This document shows positions 21,901-34,909 of a stretch of 64,000 nt of DNA, one piece after another; the first letter of the stretch is position 1, and every line of letters starts with the position of its first letter. Both the position numbers and the translations under genes were made by a program. The notes beneath the pieces were generated by a model. It ran no database searches and was not told where the DNA came from. It saw only the letters and a program-made list of their open reading frames with translations. Source of the DNA: Apiosordaria backusii (lineage: Eukaryota > Ascomycota > Sordariomycetes > Sordariales > Lasiosphaeriaceae); assembly GCA_030549205.1 (NCBI GenBank), contig JAUKTV010000001.1:4774001-4838000 (forward strand). The letters are read 5' to 3'.

Positions 21901-22647
21901 AGCATATAATTTTTTTGCGGGGCCCCCATGCCCGCTCATAACCAATTCTGCCCCAGGGCCGTGGTCTCCTCCTCCAAAAAGTCTCAAACGACTTGCCAAC
22001 TCTGAATTTTTCCGACCTCTATCCTAACCCACGGGGCCATTTGTCAACACAAAGAGACGGTCTAAACACCGGCGACACGATTGTGATCACACAGCCACCA
22101 CGCAGCCGACGATAACAGCCTCTCTCTGAAATTGAGACACCTCCCGCGAATTCCTGCCGACAGAGCATCATTTGCACCACCGCAGAGCCCATCCCATTCC
22201 CCCCCGACCGTGGCAGCCTCTCTCTCACGTCCCCCAAAACAACTGCCCGCGACCCCCGAACAACCTCACTTTTCTCGACCAAGACGACTGGCCCAGCCGA
22301 CCTTTGCCTCTTAACAAGACGATAAAAAAGCGGCCATCTCGTCGCTGACCCCATACGATCACCAGCGACACGTGATTTTTTACTCCGTGACGACGCAGCA
22401 CCTGCTCTCCGCGGTCGCCCTCGCTGAAAGTTGTCCGCTGCAATCCCGCCAAACCCGGTGACGACAACCCACTTTCGCCATCTAACGGGCACCAAAAAAA
22501 TAGATTTGCTAGAGACTCGGTCTTGACATCTCTGCACAAACCAAAAAAAAAAAAAAAAGAGGAACACGAAGGGGCCTTTCTCCCCCCGATCCCCTCTCCG
22601 TCACAGCCACTCGTTGCTGAGATCGCTTCTGTTTTGCAGCGTAATAG

Positions 22648-22848
22648 GTAAGTCGCTGCTTCTGCTGCTGCTTCATTCACAACATGCACGAGTCGATTCG
22701 TCGCGCATTCACTTTTCCCTGGCATCTGGACTGCCCACCTCACCCACTTCGCTTGAAGAGACCCGCACCGCGACTTTTCATCCCAAGTTCCCAAGTTTTG
22801 TTTCGAGTTTGACTAACTCATTGTTATTGTCTATTTCACTACAACCAG
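22648..22848 (+). other. Probable 5'-leader intron of the PP1 gene
   Basis: A GTAAGT donor at 22648, an ACTAAC branch near 22812 and an ACCAG acceptor at 22848 define a 201-nt intron ahead of the PP1 start. Splicing would remove an upstream ATG at 22684 that opens a short frame of about 43 codons. If the intron is retained, that frame could reduce PP1 translation. Confidence 0.5.
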
Positions 22849-23009
22849 CTCCCAGAAGTGCATCATCGCTCCGGTCTTCCAGCGCGCTCGCCGTTCTTTT
22901 CCTGTTTTGTCTTCGACTGCCTGGGATCTGTCGGTCACTACCAAAACCCCGTCTCTTTTTTTTGCGTGCGCCAAAGCCCTCGGCTGGTGAGGATTGAGGA
23001 ATATTTGCA

Positions 23010-24238
<1,229 letters not shown>

Positions 24239-27210
24239 TTGTCAAGAATTTATACGAACTTTTCTCCCCCCTCTTTTAGGTTCGGACGTCGATAAATTTC
24301 CCCTGCCGTATCACCAAGCCACGAACAAACCAAGTCACTTCCCCTCGTCGACTTTTTCCACTACTGCCATCTTCTCCACGAGTCTTTGACCACCCAGGGA
24401 CCCGGCCTCGTCTCTCTCACCGTTTCTTTCGACCGCTTCCTCCGCATCTTATATCGGGCCACGGACTTCGCACATCAGCCTGCCACCCCCATCTCCACCA
24501 CCGTACGTCGATTACCGAGCGAACCAAAAAAAAACATTAATCTCTGTGTAAAATGGGTTCAGAAAGGGGCAACTGAAAATCTTTTTTGGGAGGGGACGAA
24601 TAACGACTTTTCTTTGTCACGCCTCATAATGATGGGAAAGGTATAGATAAGCGGGTCTCCATTCATGTTAGGTTTAGGGAAAGGGAAAGGGGGTCGGGGA
24701 ATTATCAAGTGTTGTCATCTTCTCTCTTCTGTTCTTGCGCAGTGCACAACGTTGGGGGGAGGGAAATGCTTTTTGGTTTCTCTTCTCTTTTTTCCCTTTT
24801 TCTCTGGGCTTGGCTGCCCAATGCTGCCAAATCTATCATCTTTTTTTCCGGTTTTGATCTCTGGGGTCGTCGTTGTTCGTTTCAGTCTACTTTTGTTGGT
24901 AGCCCGCCAGTTTTCAGACCCAGTCAGTCAACACACGCAAAACAACCCGTTCGGTTAACCGCGAGAAAGGTTGGGGGTTGTGTAGGGATGGGTGGGTGTA
25001 TGGCGCCTGTACAATTCAGCACAAGCAAACTTTTTCTTGTCATTCATGCCTGTCTACATGCTGATCCTTGTGACACTGATCATGAATCCAGCTGGTAGTG
25101 CGGTCCGGGGACGCAACAAAGAGGAGAGGTGGGGAAGAGGGAGGAAGGAAAACATGTATGTACTATGTACTCTACTAGGAGTTCAAAAGGCTCTACACAG
25201 GAAGTTTGGCAGCGAAAAAAAAAATTGGGGTTGCAGGGAGCTATTTTGTAAGAGTGTGTATGATAAAGCCCGGGATGGCTTGAAGGGAGGAGAAAGCAAC
25301 AATGAGGGGGGGGTAATGGGGGGGTTGTTGAAGGGTATTGGGAGGGTTCTGTTTTTTTTTTCTGCTCTTGATGTCACGTCTTTCTGTTTTGTTTGGGGGG
25401 GAGGTTTGGGGTCGGGTTCAAGCGGGAGAGAGAGGAGAGGGTGAAGGTTTTTACTTTTAGTTATGTTGGTCTGTCTGTCTGTTTTAGTTGATGTCAACTT
25501 TGTATTATGTCGTATGTCTGTGGTCGTGTTGTGTGGTTTCTGTGATCTGTGATGCCCGACAAGTTTAAGCGTACACTATGCTCCTCCTATGCTCGGTGCA
25601 GATGACATCCCTCCCTCCAGTGGCTATCAAAGCCACCATCCATCCCATAATGAAGATACGTCACCGGGCTGTGTGATTAAAGGGTAGCGGCTACTGTTAC
25701 CTAACTGCTTACCGGGATCCGGTAATAGGTAATAGTCACGGCCCGGCATAACCCGGATGCTCCGGCCGGTGGCGACAAAAACATCAGATGATATCCCGAG
25801 GCGGAGATCACGCGGAGAAGGGTCGGGATGAGAATGATCCTACGACGGATGTAGTCATACTCGTGGTTGCTGACTGATTGACCGACTGACTGACTAGCTA
25901 AGCTACATGACAAGCTACACTTGGAAGTTTACAAAGTACAACTGCGTACGTATATACACATCACCAGAACCTTTGATCACCACCACTCCACCCTTAGGTT
26001 TTTCTAGTTACTTAACTTACCTGGCACGCCTGGCATGTTCGAGACATACAGTACCTAGGTAGTAGCCCACAACTGAGACACCATGAGAAACCACAGAGTA
26101 GGTAGTATTGCTTTCCGCCTAAGCTTTTGCCCGGACAAACAGGGAAGAGGAAAAGAAAGAGGGAATGGGAGGGATGATATCTACCGTGATGGGGATCTGG
26201 GAGGATCTGCTGCCCGGGGGGGGTGGGGGTTGAGGCACTTCGCCGAAGGTAGGTAGCTACCTAGCTAGAAACTTGAATTAAAAAAGGTTTCATATTCCCC
26301 GTGTCACTGTCAGATAGTAAGAGATGAGGGCCTAGCTCTGTGCGCGATGAAATCTTCAAAACAGGACCCATTAGGGACAAGGGGGAGGGTCTATGTCAAG
26401 ATGGTGTTACTTGTCTGCATCTAATTAGGCCATACAAGCTACATAACTGGCTGTATCTGAATGCCAGCGAAAGAAGGGGGATAGATTGTGTTGTACAGAA
26501 ATGTTTATTGATAGTTGTAGTAATGGCGGTGGTGTATCATCATACCGTTACCAACAGCTCTCAGTCATCAGAAAACAATTTTCTGAAGAAGCAACATAAA
26601 AGAAAAGACAAGGAAAGTGAGGACGTCGTTCCATAGGTGGGGAGCTAAATCTGCCTCTGTCCAACTGACTGTTTGCGGTGCCCGGCGTTCTTTTCTTCGG
26701 AGAGAGAGGTAAGGTAAATATCGAGGATGAAAGGGTCCTCCTCGATCGTACGGCCCGGAGGGGGCTGTAGACGGTTCGAGAGGTGAAGGGTGTGCCCACT
26801 TCGCTGGGAGGCCGGGGGAAAAGGGGGTGGTATATAACCCACCCCCGCTTCCGTTTTGTTACTTGTGCTCTTGCTGACAGAGTACCTAAACAACATCAGA
26901 ACCATGACAACGGCCAAACAAATGCGCAGACTGTCCCTGAACAAAAGGCACCCTTGAAAGTCTCTTCTTGATATACCACTGTCCATCCTATCCTTACTAT
27001 CCTCCCCTCCGAAAACCCGAAAATCATTCTTTCTTTTACCGTCTTCGCGATCATGTGCCCTTTCTTGATTATATTTTCTCGACCTGGCGGGGTTTGCCAA
27101 TAGTGATACCGTACCCCCCAAGCAATCCCCAAGGAAAACACTAGCCCCCCTTTAACAAGAAGAGTGTATTTCCCTATTTGTAACTACCCTTATCTTAGAT
27201 ACCAGCCTCA
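24239..27210. other. Gene-poor convergent intergenic region
   Basis: Almost 3 kb between two convergent genes. No supportable coding region. It contains GTAGGTAG/ACCTAGGT word clusters (about 26050-26270), G-runs and one TATA element with a tiny frame (next entry). Confidence 0.5.
26831..26957 (+). other. TATA element with 17-codon frame, possible short transcript
   Basis: TATATAA at 26831-26837 is followed 66 bases later by an ATG (26904) in a good CAGAACC context and a 17-codon frame (MTTAKQMRRLSLNKRHP) ending at TGA 26955-26957. This could be a small transcript or the first exon of something I cannot reconstruct. The evidence is weak. Confidence 0.2.
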
Positions 27211-28198
27211 TCACTGACAATCCTCACACTTCGCCTTATCACCACCCGTAGTGCACACCTTCCCCTTTCCCTCCTCGCCTCCCCTTTTCCCCTCATCACC
27301 CTCCTTCTTCTCCCCCTCCCTTTTCCCCTCCACAGACCCAGACTCAGGCGCAGGGTTAGAGGGCTTGGAGTAATCCCGATCAACATGCCCCAACCCCCTC
27401 CCCGGATCAATAACATCCCTCACCCTTCTCTTCAGCTCCTTCGTCTCGGGGAACCCGCCGTCTATTTTCCGGTCCCAGAGCACCTTCTTTGTGAGCTTCA
27501 CCCCACCATCCCCACTAGCACCACCATCCCCGCTAGCGGCAGAATCATCAGAAGTGGGTGGTGAGGTGGAAGTGGTGATGATCTCAACGACAAATACCCC
27601 TCCTGTTGCCGGCTGGAGAGCGACTTCGCCGAGGGAGGTGGGAAAAGTCGAGAGGAGTTCTTGGGCGAACTGGATTTTAAAGGGAGGGTAGGTCTTTTGT
27701 TAGTTATTTTAATTGGGGAGAAAACAGCATAAAGAAAGAAAAGGGGAGGGGGAGAAGAATAATTGAGGAAGGGATTGTTTTGGTGAGTACGTAGGTTGGG
27801 GGGCTGGGGGAGTTTATTCACCACCATACCGCGGAGAGGGGAAGGGGAGGGCAGGTGGAGGTTGACAAAGACATGAATACATAGATAATGAATGAATCAT
27901 GGGGCGGGATAACAAGACTAGAATATGTGAGAGGTATTTATGAAAAGAAAAATGAATGAAGAAAAAGACTGAGAGGGGCAAGCAAAGGTTCAAAACTCAA
28001 GCAGTCTCGAGAGAGAGAACATGGAACTTGTGCGTGTGCATGTGTGTGTGACTCGGATCGATAAAAAAGTCAAGCTCTACTCACATATGCGGCCCTCAAC
28101 ATCCACTTGCACTGCGTGCAGAACTGAATCGTGATCCTCGGCAATCGGGTCTCAGCAGCATTGCTGCTGCTAGTTTCGATTACTTGTTGTTCTGCCAT
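27211..28198 (-). CDS. Rdx-family SelW-like thioredoxin-fold protein
   Basis: A 190-residue member of the Rdx (selenoprotein W/T/H-like) family, a small thioredoxin-like fold thought to act in redox chemistry. Exon 1 is 28198-28085 and ends in the redox motif CTQCKWMLRAAY, with both motif residues cysteine and no selenocysteine. Exon 2 is 27669-27211 and continues FAQELLSTFPTSLGEVALQ, then TGGVFVVEI and the family block LWDRKIDGGFPETKELKRRV with DVIDPGRGLGHVD. A direct duplication ASGDGGASGDGG lies in an insertion between strands. The C-terminus is a Lys/Glu/Gly-rich tail ending CEDCQ. The single intron is 415 nt, unusually long here, but the exon join is exact (GTGAGT...CCAG). Confidence 0.88.
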
Positions 28199-29388
28199 AT
28201 CTTTCCTTGGTTGCCGATTTGCAGAGAGAGACGATGGATGGATGATTGGATTATGCGTGATGAGTTGTTCCCTTCGTTTAAGAGATTCAAAGCACGCGAA
28301 ACGTACGTACATACATTAGAGCCATGTAGACTACCGTAAGTGCCGGTACCTGCATAAAATGGATATTTGCGTCATTGGACAAACCATTGCAGAAAATCCA
28401 CTCTCGTGAATTCAACGGTTTTCAGATTTGAACATCAGTCTTCAATCTATGACTGTGATAAGACCTTAAAGACAATTCCACATTTGCAGCAAACACACAC
28501 ACGTTACAGTTTAATTTGGTATATCTCATTCGCCTTCAGTCCTCATTCGTGAACCCATTTAGCAGGAACCCCCATGGGAAAAATAACCATAGCGTACTTT
28601 ATATACAGAGCCCGAAACAGAAAATAATAAGAAATAATAAGGGGGTGGTGTTTGACTTGTAAAAAGGGGGGGGGAGGGCGACGTTGCAAAAAAACAGACG
28701 AGAGGCAACGACGAGAGCCGAGTTACAGCACCTAGGGGAATAGTCAAAACAAGATAAAAGAAAAGAAAAAGAAAACAACAAGGAAGGAAGTTTTAGGTAT
28801 TACAGGCCGAAAAGCTGTACACAGTTTGTCGTCCGAGCCCCCCTGCCGATTTGTGATCCGCCGTCAAGGTAGTGTGGTAGAAGAGAAAAAAAAAGCCGGG
28901 AAATGGGGTATGAGTTCAGGTTTGAGGGCGTAATCGTAGGCAAGGCCGTTGCTGTCGTCGTTCTCGATCCCCCCCCTCTGTTGCTGCTGCTGCCCCCTCT
29001 CTTTGGTTGGTTGCCCTTGGGAAAGGAAAAATAATTGAGGTTTGTCCGTTTGTCCGTCCGTCCTGGATCGTAGCGAGCGATGGCGGTTTGGTTGTAGGAA
29101 AAGAAATCATCTGTCGCTGTCCTCCCAATTCCACCCAACGCGCGCGTTTCCCATTTTTTGTTGGCCCTGTTCCACCCAATTCCGATGCTCCTAAAATACC
29201 AAAGACGTTCTTTTTTCTTTCTTTCAAGCCTTCGTCGGGGTCGAGGGGGAGTAGTCGAACAAGACACCGGCGAGAGGGAGGTGCACCACAATCAAAAACA
29301 CTTAGAAGATGCACAGCCGATTCTGGGTCGTGCCGGGGACACGAGCGAAGGGCCTGCGCTTCCGACTCGACATATTCTGTAGTTCATC
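28199..29388. other. Intergenic, Rdx gene to G-gamma
   Basis: About 1.2 kb holding the Rdx promoter and the G-gamma 3' flank. No gene seen; mixed G-runs and A-runs near 28660-28790. Confidence 0.45.
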
Positions 29389-29746
29389 CTACATCACTAC
29401 ACAGCAGCCGTTGCTCTGTTGTGGTGCGTAGGGGTCCTCGCCCTTTGGCACAGGACCCCAGACGCTGGGCACCATGTAGTCTCTGGTGCTGTTGCAATAG
29501 GCGATAATACTGTAGACAAATGCGCGTCAGTAAGGCGATATGACGCGAAAAAGAAATCGATGTGATGCGATGCGATGCTTCCTACCTCTTTGCTGCTTGG
29601 CTTACGGGAATGCGCTCCCTTTCGAGGTCTTCGCGTAGCCGATTGTTCAATTCTGTCAATCGACGAAGCTTGAGATCCGCCATGCTCTGCTTGGTCTTCT
29701 TGATCTGCGACGGGTCGCCAACATCGCGCGATGTATATTGGGGCAT
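29389..29746 (-). CDS. Heterotrimeric G-protein gamma subunit
   Basis: G-gamma partner of G-beta, tethered to the plasma membrane by farnesylation and needed for pheromone and nutrient signalling. Exons are 29746-29586 and 29509-29389, giving 93 residues, a typical length for filamentous-fungal G-gamma (Neurospora GNG-1 type). The sequence begins MPQYTSRDVGDPSQIKK, continues with the helix SMADLKLRRLTELNNRLRED, then AYCNSTRDYMVPSVWGPV, and ends with the CAAX box CVVM preceded by another Cys. The intron has donor GTAGGA and acceptor TACAG; phases agree. The frame stays open for 98 more codons to an ATG at 30040, so a longer isoform is possible, but the short start matches the family. STE14 at 7.9 kb would methylate its C-terminus. 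Confidence 0.93.
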
Positions 29747-31460
29747 TTTGGTTGATTTTTTTGGTGCCGACCCAAGGGTTCCTGTTGAGTCGCGATTGGG
29801 AATTAAGGGAAGAAATGCTGATGGCGGCTTCCTTTCTGGTTTCGCAGAGATCTCTAGCGATGGAGGCCCGCCGTTTGCTAATGGGGAATTAATGGGCCGT
29901 GATGGCTCCTGTTGATCTTGTTGATCTTGTCGCCGTGGCTCACGGAGACTGGCGTCGCTGGTGTCGCCGTGCTGCGGCTCGGCGGTCGGAATCCGCGACG
30001 ACGCCGACGAGTCGTGTGGTTTTCGTAGCTGCTGGTCCATTAAGGCGTGTCAGTGACCTGTCGCGATGATTTGAGAGGAATTGATCGGATGGTGATGCTC
30101 TCTTCCAATTGAAAATGGACGTGATGGCTGGCCGAGACGGGACGGGTCGCAGAGTTTGCCCCCATTGCGGACGGGAAGCTGGAACTTACCACTGTTCAAA
30201 GCAGATAAAGCCCTCTGGCGGGTGTGGCGACGTCAATGGATTGAAGAGAAAGAGGCGCGCGGATGACTGGTATGCGATTTCCTCGATTGACCACAGTCTT
30301 GGAATGAGCGGATAGGCGGATGGGCGGATGGGATTGGTGAGCGACACACAGCGGGAGCGAGGAAGGGGGTCGATTCAGAATCTCTCAGGAGCCTGCGGGT
30401 GATGGCCCGTGCTGACTGCCTACCAAAAAGCCGGGCGAAAAAGTAAATGAGATGTCCAGGGGAGGTTAGATTAGCCCGATAGCGAATCATACGACCAATT
30501 AACGCATCTCGGGGGCAGGATTGTATTCATCATCTGCCTAACTGGCTCTCAGAACAATAAAAGCCTATTCTTCTGGATGAGATTTGTTACATCAATAATC
30601 AGAATCTCGACTATTGACTATATTGTCGTGCTTTCTTGGGCGCCCATCGACTGGCCTCTTAGTGACCTAGGTAAAGCTGTCCGGCAGGTACATGGCGGAC
30701 CCCATCCAGTCCTAGCTACTCGCGCATGCTTGCAGCAGCTGAGGGCTTTTGCTGTTTCATGGACGGGGAACCTTGACCTTTGTCTCTTTTCGAGAGCTGT
30801 CTCGGGATTTGGGCAAACTGGAGACTTGACACGCTTCTTCTGATTTGACATTCTTCTCAGGTCAATCCGAGTACCTACCTTACCTACCAAGGTATGCTCT
30901 CTCTTTCTGCATACGACTGCAACACTGTCTGCTGTCCGCATGAGGCATCGACAATGTCGTCTTGGCACAGCGTTTTGACATTGTTCGCAACGCCTTTTTG
31001 CCTAGGGCCCCGCAATGTGCATATAAGGGAGAAGGCCCCACCATGGCCAAGGTTGCAGTGCAAAGTCCAAAACAACAAGGGAAGCCCCAAAGTTTGTGCT
31101 GCTCAACGAGTTGAAGAGGCTGTCAAAGAGAAGATAAACTCGGCCGCGAGAGCATACTTTGAGCATTCCCACGTAGTTTCTGGCACTCTAATTCCAATAC
31201 ATCCATCTTGGTGCTTAAAAATCACCCATTTCCAGGCTGCCGTCACGTGACCCACCTTCCAATTTGAGCCCACAAATTTTGGCAAACGGTGCCAACTGCC
31301 CTGTCAGGGCTTCGCCCAACGCAGCATTCTCCACGGGCGAAAAAAATCTCTGGAACAGGCCGGCCAAGTCGCAAGCAACCCCTCACGCCGCCTTGCGCTG
31401 CTCTTCCAGATACCCATTAAACTTCCTCGAGACCTGCCAACGCGCAGAGGAAGTTGCCCA
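29747..31460. promoter_or_regulatory. Divergent region, G-gamma / eIF3a
   Basis: 1.7 kb with no separate gene. It includes the 98-codon in-frame extension of G-gamma (30040-29747), ACCTACCTTACCTACC words near 30875 and the eIF3a leader. Confidence 0.45.
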
Positions 31461-34400
31461 TCATGGTGAGTCGTGATTTTATTCTTCATAACCCTCATTT
31501 GGGGGCAGGCATATCGTCTATCCCGCCTGCAGATGCCGATATCGACTGCCCCCCTCCCCCCCCGCCGCCTCTTCGCCTTGTCGTCCTCCTCCTCCATGCC
31601 GCCGTCGGGCTGGCCGGCTATGATCATAAACATCTTGACTGACCTTCTCATAGCCTCCCCCACCCCATCAGAAGCCCGAGAATGTTCTCAAAAGGGCCCA
31701 CGAACTCATCGGTGTTCACCAGGCCCCCGCGGCCCTCACCCTCCTCCACGAGCACATCACATCGAAGCGGTCTCGCAATGTCCCCATCACATCGTTGGAG
31801 CCCGTGATGCTCCTGTTGGTTGAGCTCTCCGTCGAACAGAAGAAGGGCAAGCTCGCCAAGGATGCTCTCTACCAGTACAAGAACATTGCCCAGAACACCA
31901 ATGTTGGCACAATCGAGGTGGGTTATAAGTGGAGTTGAGGTGGGATATATTGCCAGTGCTGACACGATTCTGCAGCTTGTGCTCAAGAAGTTCATTGAGT
32001 TGGCCGCCGAAAAGGTCACCGCTGCCCAGCAAAAGGCCGACGAGGTTCAGTCCAGCATCGAGGCGACGACTACGGCCGACAACGTTGAGGATCTCGAGGC
32101 CAGCGAAACCCCCGAGTCCATCCTTTTGGCCACCGTCTCCGGCGAACAGTCCCGCGATCGTACCGACCGTGCTATTGTCACCCCTTGGTTGAAGTTTCTC
32201 TGGGAGGCCTACCGCACTGTTTTGGATATTCTCCGCAACAATGCCCGTCTTGAGCTTCTTTACCAGAGCACTGCTATGCAGGCCTTCGACTTCTGCCTCA
32301 AGTACACCCGCAAGACCGAGTTCCGCCGTCTTTGCGAGCTCCTCCGGAACCATGTTCAGACTGCTGCTAAGTACTCGGCTCAGATGCATGCTATTAACTT
32401 GAGCGACCCGGATACCCTGCAACGCCATCTCGAGACTCGGTTTCAGCAGTTGAACGTGGCTGTCGAGCTTGAGCTCTGGCAGGAGGCTTTCCGCAGTGTT
32501 GAGGACATCCACACTCTCCTCAACCTGAGCAAGCGCCCCCCCAAGAACATCATGATGGCCAACTACTACGAGAAGCTTACCCGTATCTTCCTCGTTGGCG
32601 AGAACTACCTCTTCCACGCCGCCGCTTGGTCAAGGTACTACAACTTGCTCCGCCAGTCTGCCGCCATTGTCGCTTCCGGCCAGGGCAAGAAGTCCGAGAA
32701 CCCGCCCACCAGCGAGGCCGATCTTCAGAGAGCTGCTACCTTTGTTGTTCTTTCCGCCCTGTCGATTCCCGTCATCAGCACTTCCCGCTCTCGCGGTGCC
32801 ATGGTCGACTTTGATGAGGCTCGCAAGAACAAGAACTCGCGCCTCACTCACCTCCTCGGCATGTCTCAGGCCCCTACCCGTGCTCTCCTGTTCCGCGATG
32901 CTCTGTCAAAGTCCTTGATTCGCCGCTGCCGTCCCGAGATCCGCGACCTTTACAACATTCTCGAGGTTGACTTCCACCCCCTCTCGATCTGCAAAAAGAT
33001 CTCCCCTATCCTCGCCAAGATTGGCGCCGACGAGGAGATGCAGAAGTACATTATCCCTCTGCAACAGGTCATCCTCACCCGTCTCTTCCAGCAGCTTTCC
33101 CAGGTGTATGAGACGGTTGACCTGGACTTCGTCGAGTCCCTGGCTCAGTTCCCAGAGCCTTTCCAGGTGACCCGCGCCACCATTGAGAAGTTCATCATGA
33201 ACGGCAACAAGAAGGGCGATCTCGCCATCCGCATGGATCATGCCACCGGCGTCCTGAGCTTCGACGCCGATGTCTTCTCCTCGGCCAAGGCTGCCCATGC
33301 TGGCTCCTCCGCTGGCTCTGCTGAAAGCGAGACCGGCTCCGTCCAACGTCTCCAGAGCACACCCTCCCAGATCGTGCGCTCTCAGCTCACTCGCCTTGCC
33401 GAGGTTCTCTACACCACATGCCAGTACATTGACCCTTCGTTCAATGAGGCTCGTATCCAGGCTCGTGATGCTGCTCTCGCTCGTGCCAAGGCCGGTGCTG
33501 AGAAGGAGCACCTTGAGATCCTTGCCAGAAAGGAGATAATCCAGAAGCGCAAGGACAAGGCTTCCGAGGCTCAGGCCGCCAGGGACAAGGAGAATGCTCG
33601 CAAGAAGATGGTCCAGGAGCAACTCCTGCAGCAGGCTGAGGCTGCCCGTCTGGCCGAGGAGCAGAAGCTTCGTGAGGCCAAGCGTCTTGCCAACGAACGG
33701 GAGCAGATCAAGAGGAAGGAAGTCGAGAGCATGCTCAAGGACATGAAGCTCGAGGATCTGGCTGGTGAGGATCTCGATACCCTCGACAGCAACAAGATCC
33801 GCATGATCAAGCTGCAACAGCTCGAGCGTGAGAAGAACACGGTTGCCGAGAAGCTCCGCATCACCGGCAAGCGTCTTGACCACTTGGAGCGTGCTTTCAG
33901 AAAGGAGGAGGCTAAGAAACTCCCCGAGGACTATGCTAAGCAACGCGAGCGTGATCTCAAGGCCTACGAGCTGACTAAGGCTCAGACTCTGAAGGAGGCC
34001 GAGGAGAAGCACAAGGCTGATGTCGAGATCAAGCACCGCTTGTCCCGCCTGATGCCGTTCTACGAATCATTCAGGTCTAACCTCCACGAGCGACGCCGCG
34101 ACGAGTTTGAGAAGCGCCGTCGGGATGCCGACCGCGAGCTGGAGAAGTTGATCAGTGCCCGCAAGAAGGAGTATCGCGACAAGAAGATCCGCGAGAAGAG
34201 GGAGCGCGAGGAGAAGGAGCGTGCTCTCCGGGAAGCCGAGGAGCGTGCTGCCAGAGAGAAGGAGGAAGAGGAGAGAAGAAAGGAGGCCAAGAAGGAGGAG
34301 ATGGCCAGAATCAAGGAGGAGCGCGAAAAGGAACGGGAGAAGGCTCGCGAGGCACAGGCCCGCCAGCAACAACGCGAGGAGGAAGCCATGGCTCGTCGCA

Positions 34401-34909
34401 AGGCCGAGAAGGCTGCCGCCGCTGCTGTCCCTGTTCGCCGGGAGACCCCACCGACAGAGGCCCCCGCGGCCGTCGCCCCCCCTCGTCTTCCCCTTGCTGG
34501 CACCAGACCCAGCTGGAGAGAACGCGAAGCTGCCAAGGCTGCCGGTGGTGCCCCACCAGAGCCCGCCGCCGCCGCTCCCCCGGCCCGGGCTGCTCCCCCC
34601 ATCGACCGGACCGACTCCAACGAGCGCCCCCCTGCCGCTGGTGGTCCTCCCCGCCTCGCCCTTGCTGGCAAGACTGGAGGCTCCAGCTGGCGTGAGAGAG
34701 AGGCTGCCAGGGCTGCTGGCGGTGGAGCCCCCATTCCTGAGCGCCCTGCTCCTCAAGGCAGAGTGTCTTCTGGCCGTGGTGGTGCGCCCATCGAGAGGGA
34801 GGGTTCCGGCCGTGGCGAGCCTGCCAAGGATGGTGTTGCTCCCGAGCCCCTGAAGGCGAGCGGTGCGCCGGGCAAGTATGTTCCCAAGTGGCGGAGAGAT
34901 AATGCTTAA
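31461..34909 (+). CDS. TIF32: Translation initiation factor eIF3 subunit a (Tif32)
   Basis: Largest scaffold subunit of eIF3, binding the 40S ribosome and recruiting mRNA. The ATG at 31461-31463 is alone in the first coding exon and is followed directly by a GTGAGT donor. Exons 31654-31917 and 31976-34909 complete about 1066 residues. The N-terminus reads [20 protein letters not shown] after the initiator Met, as expected for eIF3a. The PCI region is in the middle (near [20 protein letters not shown]). A long charged Glu/Arg/Lys coiled coil (about residues 560-890) follows. The Ala/Pro-rich tail carries two SWREREAA copies and ends [10 protein letters not shown]. Length and domain order match fungal eIF3a. 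Confidence 0.95.

Larger units (their letters stand above)
18361..22647. other. Long gene-poor intergenic region
   Basis: About 4.3 kb with no supportable gene. It holds a 25-base A-run, a TTG microsatellite and recurring TTCTGCA(C/T)CTGGCT-like words at about 18850 and 19195. The last kilobase is likely PP1 promoter and leader. Short frames near 20349 and 21590 have no recognisable domain. Confidence 0.5.

Noticed and set aside
25700..25920. Possible structured RNA in CCGG-rich palindromic words
   Set aside because: Short inverted words do not form a consistent tRNA, 5S or snoRNA pattern.
32906..34036. 376-codon frame antisense to eIF3a
   Set aside because: Leu-rich mirror of a Glu/Lys coiled-coil gene; a typical antisense artefact.
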